Shown piece after piece: positions 51,294 through 59,218 of a stretch of DNA of 64,000 bases. Position numbers and translations under genes: made by a program. The first letter of the stretch is position 1. Every line of letters starts with the position of its first letter. The notes below the pieces were generated by a model. It searched no databases, had not been told where the DNA came from, and saw nothing but the letters and a program-made list of their open reading frames with translations. Source of the DNA: Actinophytocola sp035634895. GTDB taxonomy: Bacteria > Actinomycetota > Actinomycetes > Mycobacteriales > Pseudonocardiaceae. The DNA lies in NCBI RefSeq assembly GCF_035634895.1, contig NZ_DASQCC010000027.1, forward strand, positions 26,631-90,630, given 5' to 3'.

Positions 51294-51383
51294 CATATGT
51301 ATGCGTCCTGGCGGCGGCAGCCTGTTACGTGCTAGCCGCTGAACACTGGACTTAACAGCACCGCTCCTCTACACATACATATG
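51294..51383. repeat. Separated AT-rich inverted repeats
   Basis: CATATGTATG (51294-51303) and CATACATATG (51374-51383) are exact inverted copies 70 bases apart; similarity extends to CATATGTATGYGT. Unusual base composition for this DNA. Confidence 0.5.
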
Positions 51384-51769
51384 GTGTCTCGGTCGACGCG
51401 CAACCAGGAACAGGAGCACACGAGCACAACGACGGAGCCCACAACAGAACACTGGCCCACCGCGGACGCGTGCCTGCCGGCTCGCGCACCATCCGTGCTG
51501 GTGGCGCACTGATTCCGGTAAACGGGTCGCTGTTCGACCCCATTGGCATCCGGAGTGCCGCACAATTCGCTCGGTGCAGTAGGAGCGGTGATCCACAGGC
51601 TGTTTGTGGAGCGCTCCCGGAATCGGTCGGACATCTGGAGCGTCAGTTCCGGACGATGTCGCATGTCCTTTTCCAGTCCCATGTGTGCGCTCACAACGGT
51701 CCTGTCGCGAGCGACCCAAACCTTTCAGCATCTTTTGACTATGGGTGTCTTGTTGTCCAATCACGTCTG

Positions 51770-51783
51770 TGTTAGCGTTCACA
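51770..51783 (+). promoter_or_regulatory. LacI-family-like operator
   Basis: TGTTAGCGTTCACA has the dyad form with central CG typical of LacI-family sites that precede secreted glycoside hydrolase genes in actinobacteria (5 of 7 positions symmetric). About 210 bases before the first GH43 start. Confidence 0.45.
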
Positions 51784-51994
51784 TCGAGTTCGGATGACGG
51801 CTCAGCCGGACCTGATCGTCGGCTTTGGTCGTGCGCGATATCCACCGTCAACGATGATGGGATTCTCATATGCGATCCGACGCTTCTTCGCGGCGCGACC
51901 GCGCCCGGTCGCCGGGCGTACCGCACGAACCATTCCCCGTGCGTGGCGAACCGATCCCGGACTGACTCCCGGAAAAGACCTGAGAGGGGCGACG

Positions 51995-53707
51995 ATGCCC
52001 ACGCGACGTCGCACGCGGCCGGCCGCCGGGCCGGTCCTGTTCTCGTCGGTACCGCGTCGGCCGGTGGTGGCGGCAACGCCGGCCGGGCGGAGCGGAACGG
52101 GGGCCGTGACCGCACGCCTACGACCGCGTACCGCGGTGGTGACGCTCGTGATCGCCACCCTGCTGGGTGGCGGGCTGGTGGCCGGCGCACCCACCCAGGC
52201 CGCGGCGGGGCCGGTGGCCGACTACACGAACCCGGTGCTGTGGCAGGACTTCGCGGACATCGACATCTTCCGCGTCGACAACACCTACTACTACTCGGCG
52301 TCCACGATGCACTACTCGCCCGGGGCGCCCGTCCTGCGGTCCTACGACCTGGTGAACTGGGAGTTCGCCGGGCATTCCGTGCCCCGCCTGGACTTCGGCT
52401 CGAAGTACGACCTGAGCGGCGGCCGAGGGTACGTGCGGGGGATCTGGGCGTCGTTCCTCAACTACCGTAGAAGCAACAAGACCTTCTACTGGGGTGGCTG
52501 CGTCGACTTCGCCAACACCCACATCTACACGGCGACGGCGGTGGAGGGGCCCTGGCAGCGGCACACCACGATCAACAAGTGCTACTACGACGCCGGCCTG
52601 CTGGTCGACGACGACGACACGATGTACGTCGCCTACGGCAACACCAACATCAGCGTCGCGCAGCTGTCGGCGGACGGGAGGTCGGAGGTCCGGTCGCAGC
52701 AGGTGTTCTCGACCCCGTCGAACATCGGCACCCTGGAGGGCGCCCGCTTCTACAAGATCAACGGCAGCTACTACATCTTCCTGACCAGGCCGGCGAACGG
52801 TCAGTACATCCTGAAGGCCGCCAACCCGTTCGGCCCGTACACGCTGCACCAGGTGCTGCTGAACATGCCGACGCCGATCCCGGGCGGGGGTGTGCCGCAC
52901 CAGGGCGGGCTGGTGCAGACGCAGAACGGCCAGTGGTACTACATGGCCTTCGTCGACGCCTTCCCCGGCGGCCGGGTGCCGGTGCTCGCGCCGGTCACCT
53001 GGACCGCCGACGGCTGGCCGCAGGTCCGGACGGTCAACGGCGGCTGGGGCGCCAGCTACCCGTTCCCGAACCTGCCGCCGCACCCGGTGCGACCGATGAC
53101 CGGCCTGGACACCTTCCCCGGCCCCGCGCTGGGTCCGGACTGGGAGTGGAACCACAACCCGGACACCACGAAGTTCTCGGTGAGCAACGGGGTGCGGATG
53201 GGGACCGCGACGGTGACGACCGACCTCTACTCGGCACGCAACACCCTGACCCACCGGATCCAGGGCCCCACCTCCACGGCGACGGTCGCCCTCGACCTCA
53301 CGGGGATGCGGGACGGTGACCGCACCGGGCTCGCGATGCTGCGGGACTCGTCGGCGTGGATCGGGATCAGACGCGACGGTGGCCGCAACCGGGTGGTGAT
53401 GGTCGACAACATCACCATGGACGGCAGCTGGAACACCACCAGCACCGGCACCGAGGTCGCCGGCACCGGCTTCGGCGCCAACCGGATCTGGTTGCGTGCC
53501 AACGCCGACATCCGGCCGGGTGCCGGGCGGCAGGCCCGGTTCTCCTACAGCACCGACGGTGTCACCTTCACCTCGCTGGGCCCGGCGTTCACGTTGAACA
53601 ACAACTGGACGTTCTTCATGGGCTACCGGTTCGCCGTCTTCAACTACGCCACCCAGGCCCTCGGCGGCACGGTCACCCTGCAGCGCTTCGATCTCTCCAC
53701 CCCGTGA
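51995..53707 (+). CDS. Secreted GH43-family glycosidase (arabinofuranosidase/xylosidase-like)
   Basis: 570 aa. Long signal region (to about residue 68, VAGAPTQAAA). A five-bladed propeller GH43 domain follows: catalytic base Asp in WQDFADIDIFRVDNTYYYSA, pKa-modulating Asp in YDAGLLVDDDDTMYVAYGN, acid Glu in TLEGARFYKINGSYYIF. The C-terminal beta-sandwich (about 375-570; TATVALDLTGMRDGDRTGLA) is the GH43 C2 type. Likely releases arabinose or xylose side groups from plant polysaccharide; specificity unread. ATG 51995 is chosen behind AGAGGGG; the frame opens further upstream without signal-peptide logic. First gene of the operon. Confidence 0.87.
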   Translation: MPTRRRTRPAAGPVLFSSVPRRPVVAATPAGRSGTGAVTARLRPRTAVVTLVIATLLGGGLVAGAPTQAAAGPVADYTNPVLWQDFADIDIFRVDNTYYYSASTMHYSPGAPVLRSYDLVNWEFAGHSVPRLDFGSKYDLSGGRGYVRGIWASFLNYRRSNKTFYWGGCVDFANTHIYTATAVEGPWQRHTTINKCYYDAGLLVDDDDTMYVAYGNTNISVAQLSADGRSEVRSQQVFSTPSNIGTLEGARFYKINGSYYIFLTRPANGQYILKAANPFGPYTLHQVLLNMPTPIPGGGVPHQGGLVQTQNGQWYYMAFVDAFPGGRVPVLAPVTWTADGWPQVRTVNGGWGASYPFPNLPPHPVRPMTGLDTFPGPALGPDWEWNHNPDTTKFSVSNGVRMGTATVTTDLYSARNTLTHRIQGPTSTATVALDLTGMRDGDRTGLAMLRDSSAWIGIRRDGGRNRVVMVDNITMDGSWNTTSTGTEVAGTGFGANRIWLRANADIRPGAGRQARFSYSTDGVTFTSLGPAFTLNNNWTFFMGYRFAVFNYATQALGGTVTLQRFDLSTP

Positions 53708-53714
53708 GGCAACG

Positions 53715-55067
53715 ATGAGAAGACATCTCGCCTGGCTCGTGGCCGTCATGGGCCTGCTGGCACCGTCCCCGGTGACCGCGAGCGCCGACAACCCGATCGT
53801 CCAGCACATCTACACCGCCGACCCCGCGCCGCTGGTCCACAACGGCCGCGTCTACCTCTACACCGGACACGACGAGGACGGATCGACGAACTTCACCATG
53901 CGGGAGTGGCGGGTGTGGTCGTCCGCGGACATGGTGAACTGGACCGACCACGGCTCCCCGCTCAACCTGGCGAGTTTCAGCTGGGCCAGCGCCAACGCGT
54001 GGGCGGGCCAGACGGTCTACCGCGACGGCAGGTTCTACTGGTACGTCCCGACGACCAACCGCGCGACGGGCCGGATGGCGATCGGCGTCGCCGTGTCGGA
54101 CAGCCCCACCGGTCCGTTCCACGACGCCATCGGACGACCCCTGGTGGAGAACGGCGAGATCGACCCGACGGTCTTCGTCGACGACAACGGGCAGGCCTAC
54201 CTGTACTGGGGCAACCCGAACCTGTGGTACGTCCGGCTGAACGCGGACATGGTCTCCTACTCGGGCGGCCCCACCCAGATCCCGCTCACCACGTCGGGTT
54301 TCGGCACCCGCACCGGAAACGCGAGCAGGCCGACGCTGTTCGAGGAAGCGCCGTGGGTCTTCAAGCGCAACGGCCTGTACTACAACGTGTTCGCCGCGCG
54401 GTGCTGCTCCGAGTTCATCGCGTACTCGACGGCACCGGGACCGACCGGCCCGTGGACCTACCGTGGCACGGTGATGCCGACCCAGGGTTCGAGCTTCACC
54501 AACCACGCCGGCATCGTCGACTTCAAGGGCGGCAGCTACTTCTTCTACCACAACGGCGCGTTGCCGGGCGGCGGCGGCTACACCCGGTCGGTCGCCGTGG
54601 AGAAGTTCAGCTACGGCTCCGACGGCTCGATCCCGACGATCAACATGACCGGTTCCGGTGCGCCGGCGGCGGACACGCTGAACCCCTTCACCCGCCAGGA
54701 GGCCGAGACCATCGCGGCGGAGTCCGGGATCGAGACCGAGGCCGCGAGCGAGGGCGGCCGAGAGGTCGGCTTCATCGAGAACGGGGACTGGACCAAGGTC
54801 AGGAGCGTGGCCTTCGGTTCCGGCCCCCGGTCGTTCACCGCGCGGGTGGCCTCGGCGACCAGCGGCGGCACCATCGAGCTGCGGCTCGGCGGCACGAGCG
54901 GCACCGTGGTCGGCCGCTGCACCGTGCCCGGCACCGGCGGCTGGCAGACCTGGACCACCGTGTCCTGTTCGGTCAGCGGGGCGACCGGCACACAGGATCT
55001 CTACCTCCGGTTCGCCGGTGGCAGCGGCTACCTGTTCAACGTGAACTGGTGGCAGTTCACGGCCTAG
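53715..55067 (+). CDS. Secreted GH43 glycosidase with CBM6
   Basis: 450 aa. Signal peptide (1-24). GH43 residues: Asp in YTADPAPLVHNGRVYLYTG, Asp in EIDPTVFVDDNGQAYLYWGN, Glu in FEEAPWVFKRNGLYYNVF. Residues about 325-450 form a CBM6-like module starting RQEAETIAAESGIE and ending NVNWWQF, which binds xylan or other beta-glycan chains. Similar to exo-arabinofuranosidases/beta-xylosidases. Seven bases after the preceding gene, so clearly the same operon. Confidence 0.88.
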   Translation: MRRHLAWLVAVMGLLAPSPVTASADNPIVQHIYTADPAPLVHNGRVYLYTGHDEDGSTNFTMREWRVWSSADMVNWTDHGSPLNLASFSWASANAWAGQTVYRDGRFYWYVPTTNRATGRMAIGVAVSDSPTGPFHDAIGRPLVENGEIDPTVFVDDNGQAYLYWGNPNLWYVRLNADMVSYSGGPTQIPLTTSGFGTRTGNASRPTLFEEAPWVFKRNGLYYNVFAARCCSEFIAYSTAPGPTGPWTYRGTVMPTQGSSFTNHAGIVDFKGGSYFFYHNGALPGGGGYTRSVAVEKFSYGSDGSIPTINMTGSGAPAADTLNPFTRQEAETIAAESGIETEAASEGGREVGFIENGDWTKVRSVAFGSGPRSFTARVASATSGGTIELRLGGTSGTVVGRCTVPGTGGWQTWTTVSCSVSGATGTQDLYLRFAGGSGYLFNVNWWQFTA

Positions 55068-55105
55068 CACCCGCGCAACCTGCTGTGTGGGAAGGGAGTA
55101 CAGCC

Positions 55106-57493
55106 ATGCCCGGAACCCTGCTCCGGCGTGTGCGCACGGCGGCGGCCGCCGTCGTCGTGGCCTTGGGCGGCATCGTCGGTGCGGCACCCGCCCAGGCCGC
55201 CACGTCGATCACCATCAACGGCGCGTCCGGCGGTCGTACGTTCGACGGCGTCGGCGCGGTCAGCGGCGGTGGCGGCAACAGCCGTCTGCTGATCGACTAT
55301 CCGGAGCCGCAGCGCGGCCAGATCCTCGACTACCTGTTCAAACCCGGCTACGGCGCCGCGCTGCAGATCCTCAAGGCGGAGATCGGCGGCGACACCAACT
55401 CCACCAGCGGTGCCGAGCCCAGCCACGCCCACTTCCGCGGCGACCTCGACTGCGACCGCGGGTACGAGTGGTGGATCATGGCGCAGGCCAGGGCACGCAA
55501 CCCCAACATCAAGCTGGTGGGGCTGGCCTGGGGCGCGCCGGGCTGGATCGGCAACGGCACCTTCTTCTCCACCGACCTGGTGAACTACTACCTGTCCTGG
55601 CTGGGTTGCGCCCGCCAGCACGGGCTGACGATCGACTACCTCACGCCGGTGCAGAACGAGAAGCAGTGGAACGCCGACTGGACCGTCACGATCCGCGACG
55701 CGCTCAACGCCAACGGCTACAGCGCGGTGAAGATCATCTCCGGTGACTCGTGGCCGGGGGACTGGGGACCCGCCGGTCCCATCTCGACGAACACGGCCTA
55801 CCGCAACGCGACCGACGTGCTCAGTGCCCACTACACGTGCGGCTACCTGAGTGCGCAGACCTCCTGCGCCGTCCCGTCGAACGTGGCGAACTCCGGCAAG
55901 ACCCTGTGGTCGAGCGAGAACGGCTCGCAGGACTACAACGACGGCGCCAAGCCGCTGGCCCGGGGCATCAACCGGGTCTACATCGACGGCAAGATGACGG
56001 CCTACCTCAACTGGGACCTGATCGCCGCCGTCACGCCGAACATCCCATGGCCGACGGTGGGGCTGGTGCTGGCCAACCAGCCGTGGTCGGGCCACTACTC
56101 GGTCGGCAAGGACACGTGGGCGCTGGCGCACACCACGCAGTTCACCGCCCCCGGCTGGAAGTACCTCGACGCCGCCACCGGCTACCTCGGCGGGAACCGC
56201 GCGAACGGCAGCTACGTGTCGCTGAAGTCGCCCAACAACACCGACTACTCCATGGTCGTCGAGACCGTGGACGCCACCGTGGCGCAGACGCTGAACCTCA
56301 CCGTCACCGGCGGGCTGTCCACCGGACAGGTGCACGTGTGGGCCACCAACCTGAACTCCACCAACCAGGCGGACTTCTTCGTCCACACCACCGACCTCAC
56401 CCCGTCCGGCGGCGCCTTCTCCCTGACCGTCCAACCGGGCTACCTGTACACGGTCACCACCACGACCGGGCAGGGCAGGGGCACCGCGACGAGCCCGGCC
56501 CAGGGCTCACTGAACCTGCCCTACAGCGACGACTTCGACGGGTACGCGGCCGGCAGGGAGGCCAGGTACCTCATGGACATGGAAGGCGCCTTCGAGACGA
56601 CCGCCTGCGGCGCCGGCCGGTCGGGCACGTGCGTGCGCCAGGCCTCCCCGCAGCAGGCGATCCCCTGGAAGACGAGGACCGACCCGTACGCGTTGCTCGG
56701 CAACGTGGCGTGGAGCAACTACACGGTGTCCGCGGACGTGCTGCTGGAGAAGGCCGGCAACGTCTCGCTGGTCGGCCGGGCCGGCTCGCAGGTGACGACC
56801 AACCAGGCCGCGCTCAACGCCTACTACCTGCGGGTCAGCGACACCGGGGCGTGGTCGATCCTGCGCAACAACCTCAGCGCGCAGGTCACCACGCTGCGCA
56901 GCGGCACGACCTCCGCGCTGGGCACCAACCGCTGGCACGCGCTGTCCCTCGGCTTCTCCGGCAGCACCATCACCGCCAGCGTCGACGGCACCGTCGTCGG
57001 GTCGGTGACCGACACCACGCTGTCCGCCGGCCAGGTCGGGTTCGCCACCAGCCAGGGGGAGACCGCGCAGTTCGACAACCTCGCCGTCGCCGGCTCGGGC
57101 GGCGGGACGACCTCGGCGCTGCGCAACGACAACGCCGGCCGGTGTCTGGACGTCCCGAACGCGTCCCAGACCAACGGCACGCAGGTGACGCTCTGGGACT
57201 GCAACGGCGGCGGCAACCAGCAGTGGACGGTCAACACCGCCAGGCAGGTACAGGTGTACGGCACCAAGTGCCTCGACGCCGAGGGCGCCGGCACCGCACC
57301 CGGGACCAGGGTGATCATCTGGGACTGCACCGGCGGCACCAACCAGCAGTGGAACGTCAACACCGACGGCACGGTCACGGGTGTCCAGTCAGGACTGTGC
57401 CTCGGCCCGAACGGCGGCGGCACCGCCAACAGCACACCGGTGACCCTGCAGACCTGTTCCAGCGGCAACAGTCAGAAGTGGACAAGGACATGA
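55106..57493 (+). CDS. Secreted GH59 galactocerebrosidase-like beta-galactosidase with ricin-type lectin
   Basis: 795 aa. Signal peptide (1-32). GH59 TIM barrel: GVGAVSGGGGNSRLLIDYPE, acid/base Glu185 in TPVQNEKQWN, nucleophile Glu271 in LWSSENGSQDYN. A lectin-like beta-sandwich follows (about 470-665), as in galactosylceramidase, then a ricin B beta-trefoil (670-795) with three QxW units (NQQWTV, NQQWNV, SQKWTR). In bacteria this family probably removes terminal beta-galactose from plant galactans; a glycolipid target is not implied. GGAAGGGAG precedes the ATG. Its stop overlaps the next start. Confidence 0.87.
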   Translation: MPGTLLRRVRTAAAAVVVALGGIVGAAPAQAATSITINGASGGRTFDGVGAVSGGGGNSRLLIDYPEPQRGQILDYLFKPGYGAALQILKAEIGGDTNSTSGAEPSHAHFRGDLDCDRGYEWWIMAQARARNPNIKLVGLAWGAPGWIGNGTFFSTDLVNYYLSWLGCARQHGLTIDYLTPVQNEKQWNADWTVTIRDALNANGYSAVKIISGDSWPGDWGPAGPISTNTAYRNATDVLSAHYTCGYLSAQTSCAVPSNVANSGKTLWSSENGSQDYNDGAKPLARGINRVYIDGKMTAYLNWDLIAAVTPNIPWPTVGLVLANQPWSGHYSVGKDTWALAHTTQFTAPGWKYLDAATGYLGGNRANGSYVSLKSPNNTDYSMVVETVDATVAQTLNLTVTGGLSTGQVHVWATNLNSTNQADFFVHTTDLTPSGGAFSLTVQPGYLYTVTTTTGQGRGTATSPAQGSLNLPYSDDFDGYAAGREARYLMDMEGAFETTACGAGRSGTCVRQASPQQAIPWKTRTDPYALLGNVAWSNYTVSADVLLEKAGNVSLVGRAGSQVTTNQAALNAYYLRVSDTGAWSILRNNLSAQVTTLRSGTTSALGTNRWHALSLGFSGSTITASVDGTVVGSVTDTTLSAGQVGFATSQGETAQFDNLAVAGSGGGTTSALRNDNAGRCLDVPNASQTNGTQVTLWDCNGGGNQQWTVNTARQVQVYGTKCLDAEGAGTAPGTRVIIWDCTGGTNQQWNVNTDGTVTGVQSGLCLGPNGGGTANSTPVTLQTCSSGNSQKWTRT

Positions 57494-59097
57494 GCGTACG
57501 TACGATCGCGGCAAGTCTCGGTCATCTCGCGGTGGCCGCCGCCATGACCGCGGCCATGGCGGCGGCGGTGACCGCCACGGCCATGGTCACCACCGCCCCG
57601 CCCGCCCGGGCGATCGACAACGGGTTGGCGCGCACCCCGCAGATGGGTTGGAACGACTGGAACGCCTACGGCTGCAACGTCTCCGACTCGCTGGTCAGGT
57701 CGACCGCGTCGGCCATGCACAACAACGGCATGCAGGCCGCGGGCTACACCTACGTCAACATCGACGACTGCTGGATGACCCGCAACCGGGACTCGAGCGG
57801 CAACCTGGTGCCGGACCCGGCCAAGTTCCCGAACGGGATCAAGGCACTCGCCGACTACGTCCACTCGCTGGGCCTGAAGCTGGGCATCTACGAGGACGCG
57901 GGCACGGCGACCTGCGCGGGCTACCCGGGTAGCCTCAACCACGAGCGCCAGGACGCGAACCTCTTCGCCTCCTGGGGGATCGACTACCTCAAGTACGACA
58001 ACTGCAACAACCAGGGCGTCAACGCCCAGTCCCGCTACACGGCCATGCGTGACGCGCTGGCCGCGACCGGCCGCCCGATCCTCTACAGCCTCTGCAGCTG
58101 GGGGCAGGACAACGTGTGGACCTGGGGCGCCGGCGTCGGCAACAGCTGGCGCACCACCGGCGACATCGCGGCGAACTACACCAGCATGCTCAACATCTTC
58201 CACGCCAACGTGGGACTCGCGGGCTACGCCGGCCCGGGGGCGTGGAACGACCCCGACATGCTGGAGGTCGGCAACGGCATGTCCGCCACGGAGGACCGGG
58301 CCCATTTCAGCCTGTGGGCGCAGATGGCCGCGCCGCTGGTCGCCGGCAACAACATCACGAACGCGAGCTCGACCACCGTGAGCATCCTGACCAACTCCCG
58401 GGTGATCGCGGTCGACCAGGACCCGCTCGGCAGGCAGGGCAGGATGGTGTCCTCGTCCGGCGGCCGCGACGTGCTGGCCAAACCCCTCGCCAACGGCGAC
58501 GTGTCGGTCGTGCTGTTCAACGAGGGCGGCTCCACCGCGACGATCTCCACCACCGCGGCGGCGATCGGCAAGACCGGCGCGAGCAGCTACACCCTGACCG
58601 ACCTGTGGTCCGGCGCCACGTCGACCACCGCGGGCACGATCAGCGCGTCCGTCCCGGCCCACGGCGTGGTCATGTACCGAGTGGCGGGCGGCACGAGCGG
58701 CGGCAACGACCCGGTCACCGGCCCGGTGCACGCGGTCGGCGCCGGGAAGTGCCTCGACGTCCCCAACACCACGGCCGGCACCCAGGCGCGGATCTGGCCG
58801 TGCGGCGGGCAGTCCGGCCAGACGTGGACCTACACCACGGGCAACCAGCTCTCCGTCGACGGCGGGACGATGTGCCTCGACGCGTACGACAACCAGACCA
58901 GCGCCGGCACACAGGTGATCATCTGGTCGTGCAACGGGCAGGCGAACCAGCAGTGGCTGCGCAACGCCGACGGCACCATCACCGGTGTCCAGTCCGGACT
59001 GTGTCTCGACGTCACCGGAGCGTCCACCGCGGACGGCGCGCTCGTGGAGCTGTGGACGTGCAACGGCGGCGGCAACCAGCGTTGGACGCTCGGCTGA
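57490..59097 (+). CDS. Secreted GH27 alpha-galactosidase with ricin-type lectin
   Basis: 535 aa. Signal peptide (1-41). GH27 barrel: TPQMGWNDWNAYGC, VNIDDCWM, nucleophile Asp170 in YLKYDNCNN, acid/base Asp225 in WRTTGDIAANY, and GPGAWNDPDMLEVGNG. A Greek-key C-terminal domain follows to about 400, then a ricin B beta-trefoil (405-535; GQTWTY, NQQWLR, NQRWTL). Removes terminal alpha-galactose; beta-L-arabinopyranose is another activity known in the family. The ATG overlaps the preceding TGA (ATGA), so the pair is translationally coupled. Confidence 0.9.
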   Translation: MSVRTIAASLGHLAVAAAMTAAMAAAVTATAMVTTAPPARAIDNGLARTPQMGWNDWNAYGCNVSDSLVRSTASAMHNNGMQAAGYTYVNIDDCWMTRNRDSSGNLVPDPAKFPNGIKALADYVHSLGLKLGIYEDAGTATCAGYPGSLNHERQDANLFASWGIDYLKYDNCNNQGVNAQSRYTAMRDALAATGRPILYSLCSWGQDNVWTWGAGVGNSWRTTGDIAANYTSMLNIFHANVGLAGYAGPGAWNDPDMLEVGNGMSATEDRAHFSLWAQMAAPLVAGNNITNASSTTVSILTNSRVIAVDQDPLGRQGRMVSSSGGRDVLAKPLANGDVSVVLFNEGGSTATISTTAAAIGKTGASSYTLTDLWSGATSTTAGTISASVPAHGVVMYRVAGGTSGGNDPVTGPVHAVGAGKCLDVPNTTAGTQARIWPCGGQSGQTWTYTTGNQLSVDGGTMCLDAYDNQTSAGTQVIIWSCNGQANQQWLRNADGTITGVQSGLCLDVTGASTADGALVELWTCNGGGNQRWTLG

Positions 59098-59218
59098 CGC
59101 GCGCCATGACCGCCGACGTTCCCGGGAGCGCGCTCGCGCTGTTCCGCTGACCGACCCGGCCGCCGTCCCGCCACGGCAGGGATCGGGGGCGGCGGCCACC
59201 CCTACTGGAGGATCCATC

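Larger units (their letters stand above)
51139..51994. other. 856-bp divergent intergenic region before the glycanase operon
   Basis: No convincing gene. It must hold the promoters of the HPF gene and of the glycoside hydrolase run. Visible signals are the separated inverted repeats at 51294/51374, TTGACT at 51735 as a possible -35 element, and the LacI-like dyad at 51770. The last 200 bases before 51995 read as an open frame but lack coding support. Confidence 0.5.

Noticed and set aside
51369..52190. 273-codon minus-strand frame before the first GH43 gene
   Set aside because: Extends into the GH43 coding start on the opposite strand, with no domain and mixed codon bias; treated as chance.
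54510..54600. Glycine-rich stretch in the GH43-CBM6 gene suspected as a repeat
   Set aside because: Only one short GGG run (LPGGGGYT); it is an ordinary loop of the propeller.
55750..57489. Long frame upstream of the GH27 start suggesting a GH59-GH27 fusion
   Set aside because: It is in a different frame from GH59 and is non-domain-like; ATG 57490 overlaps the GH59 stop and begins a normal signal peptide.
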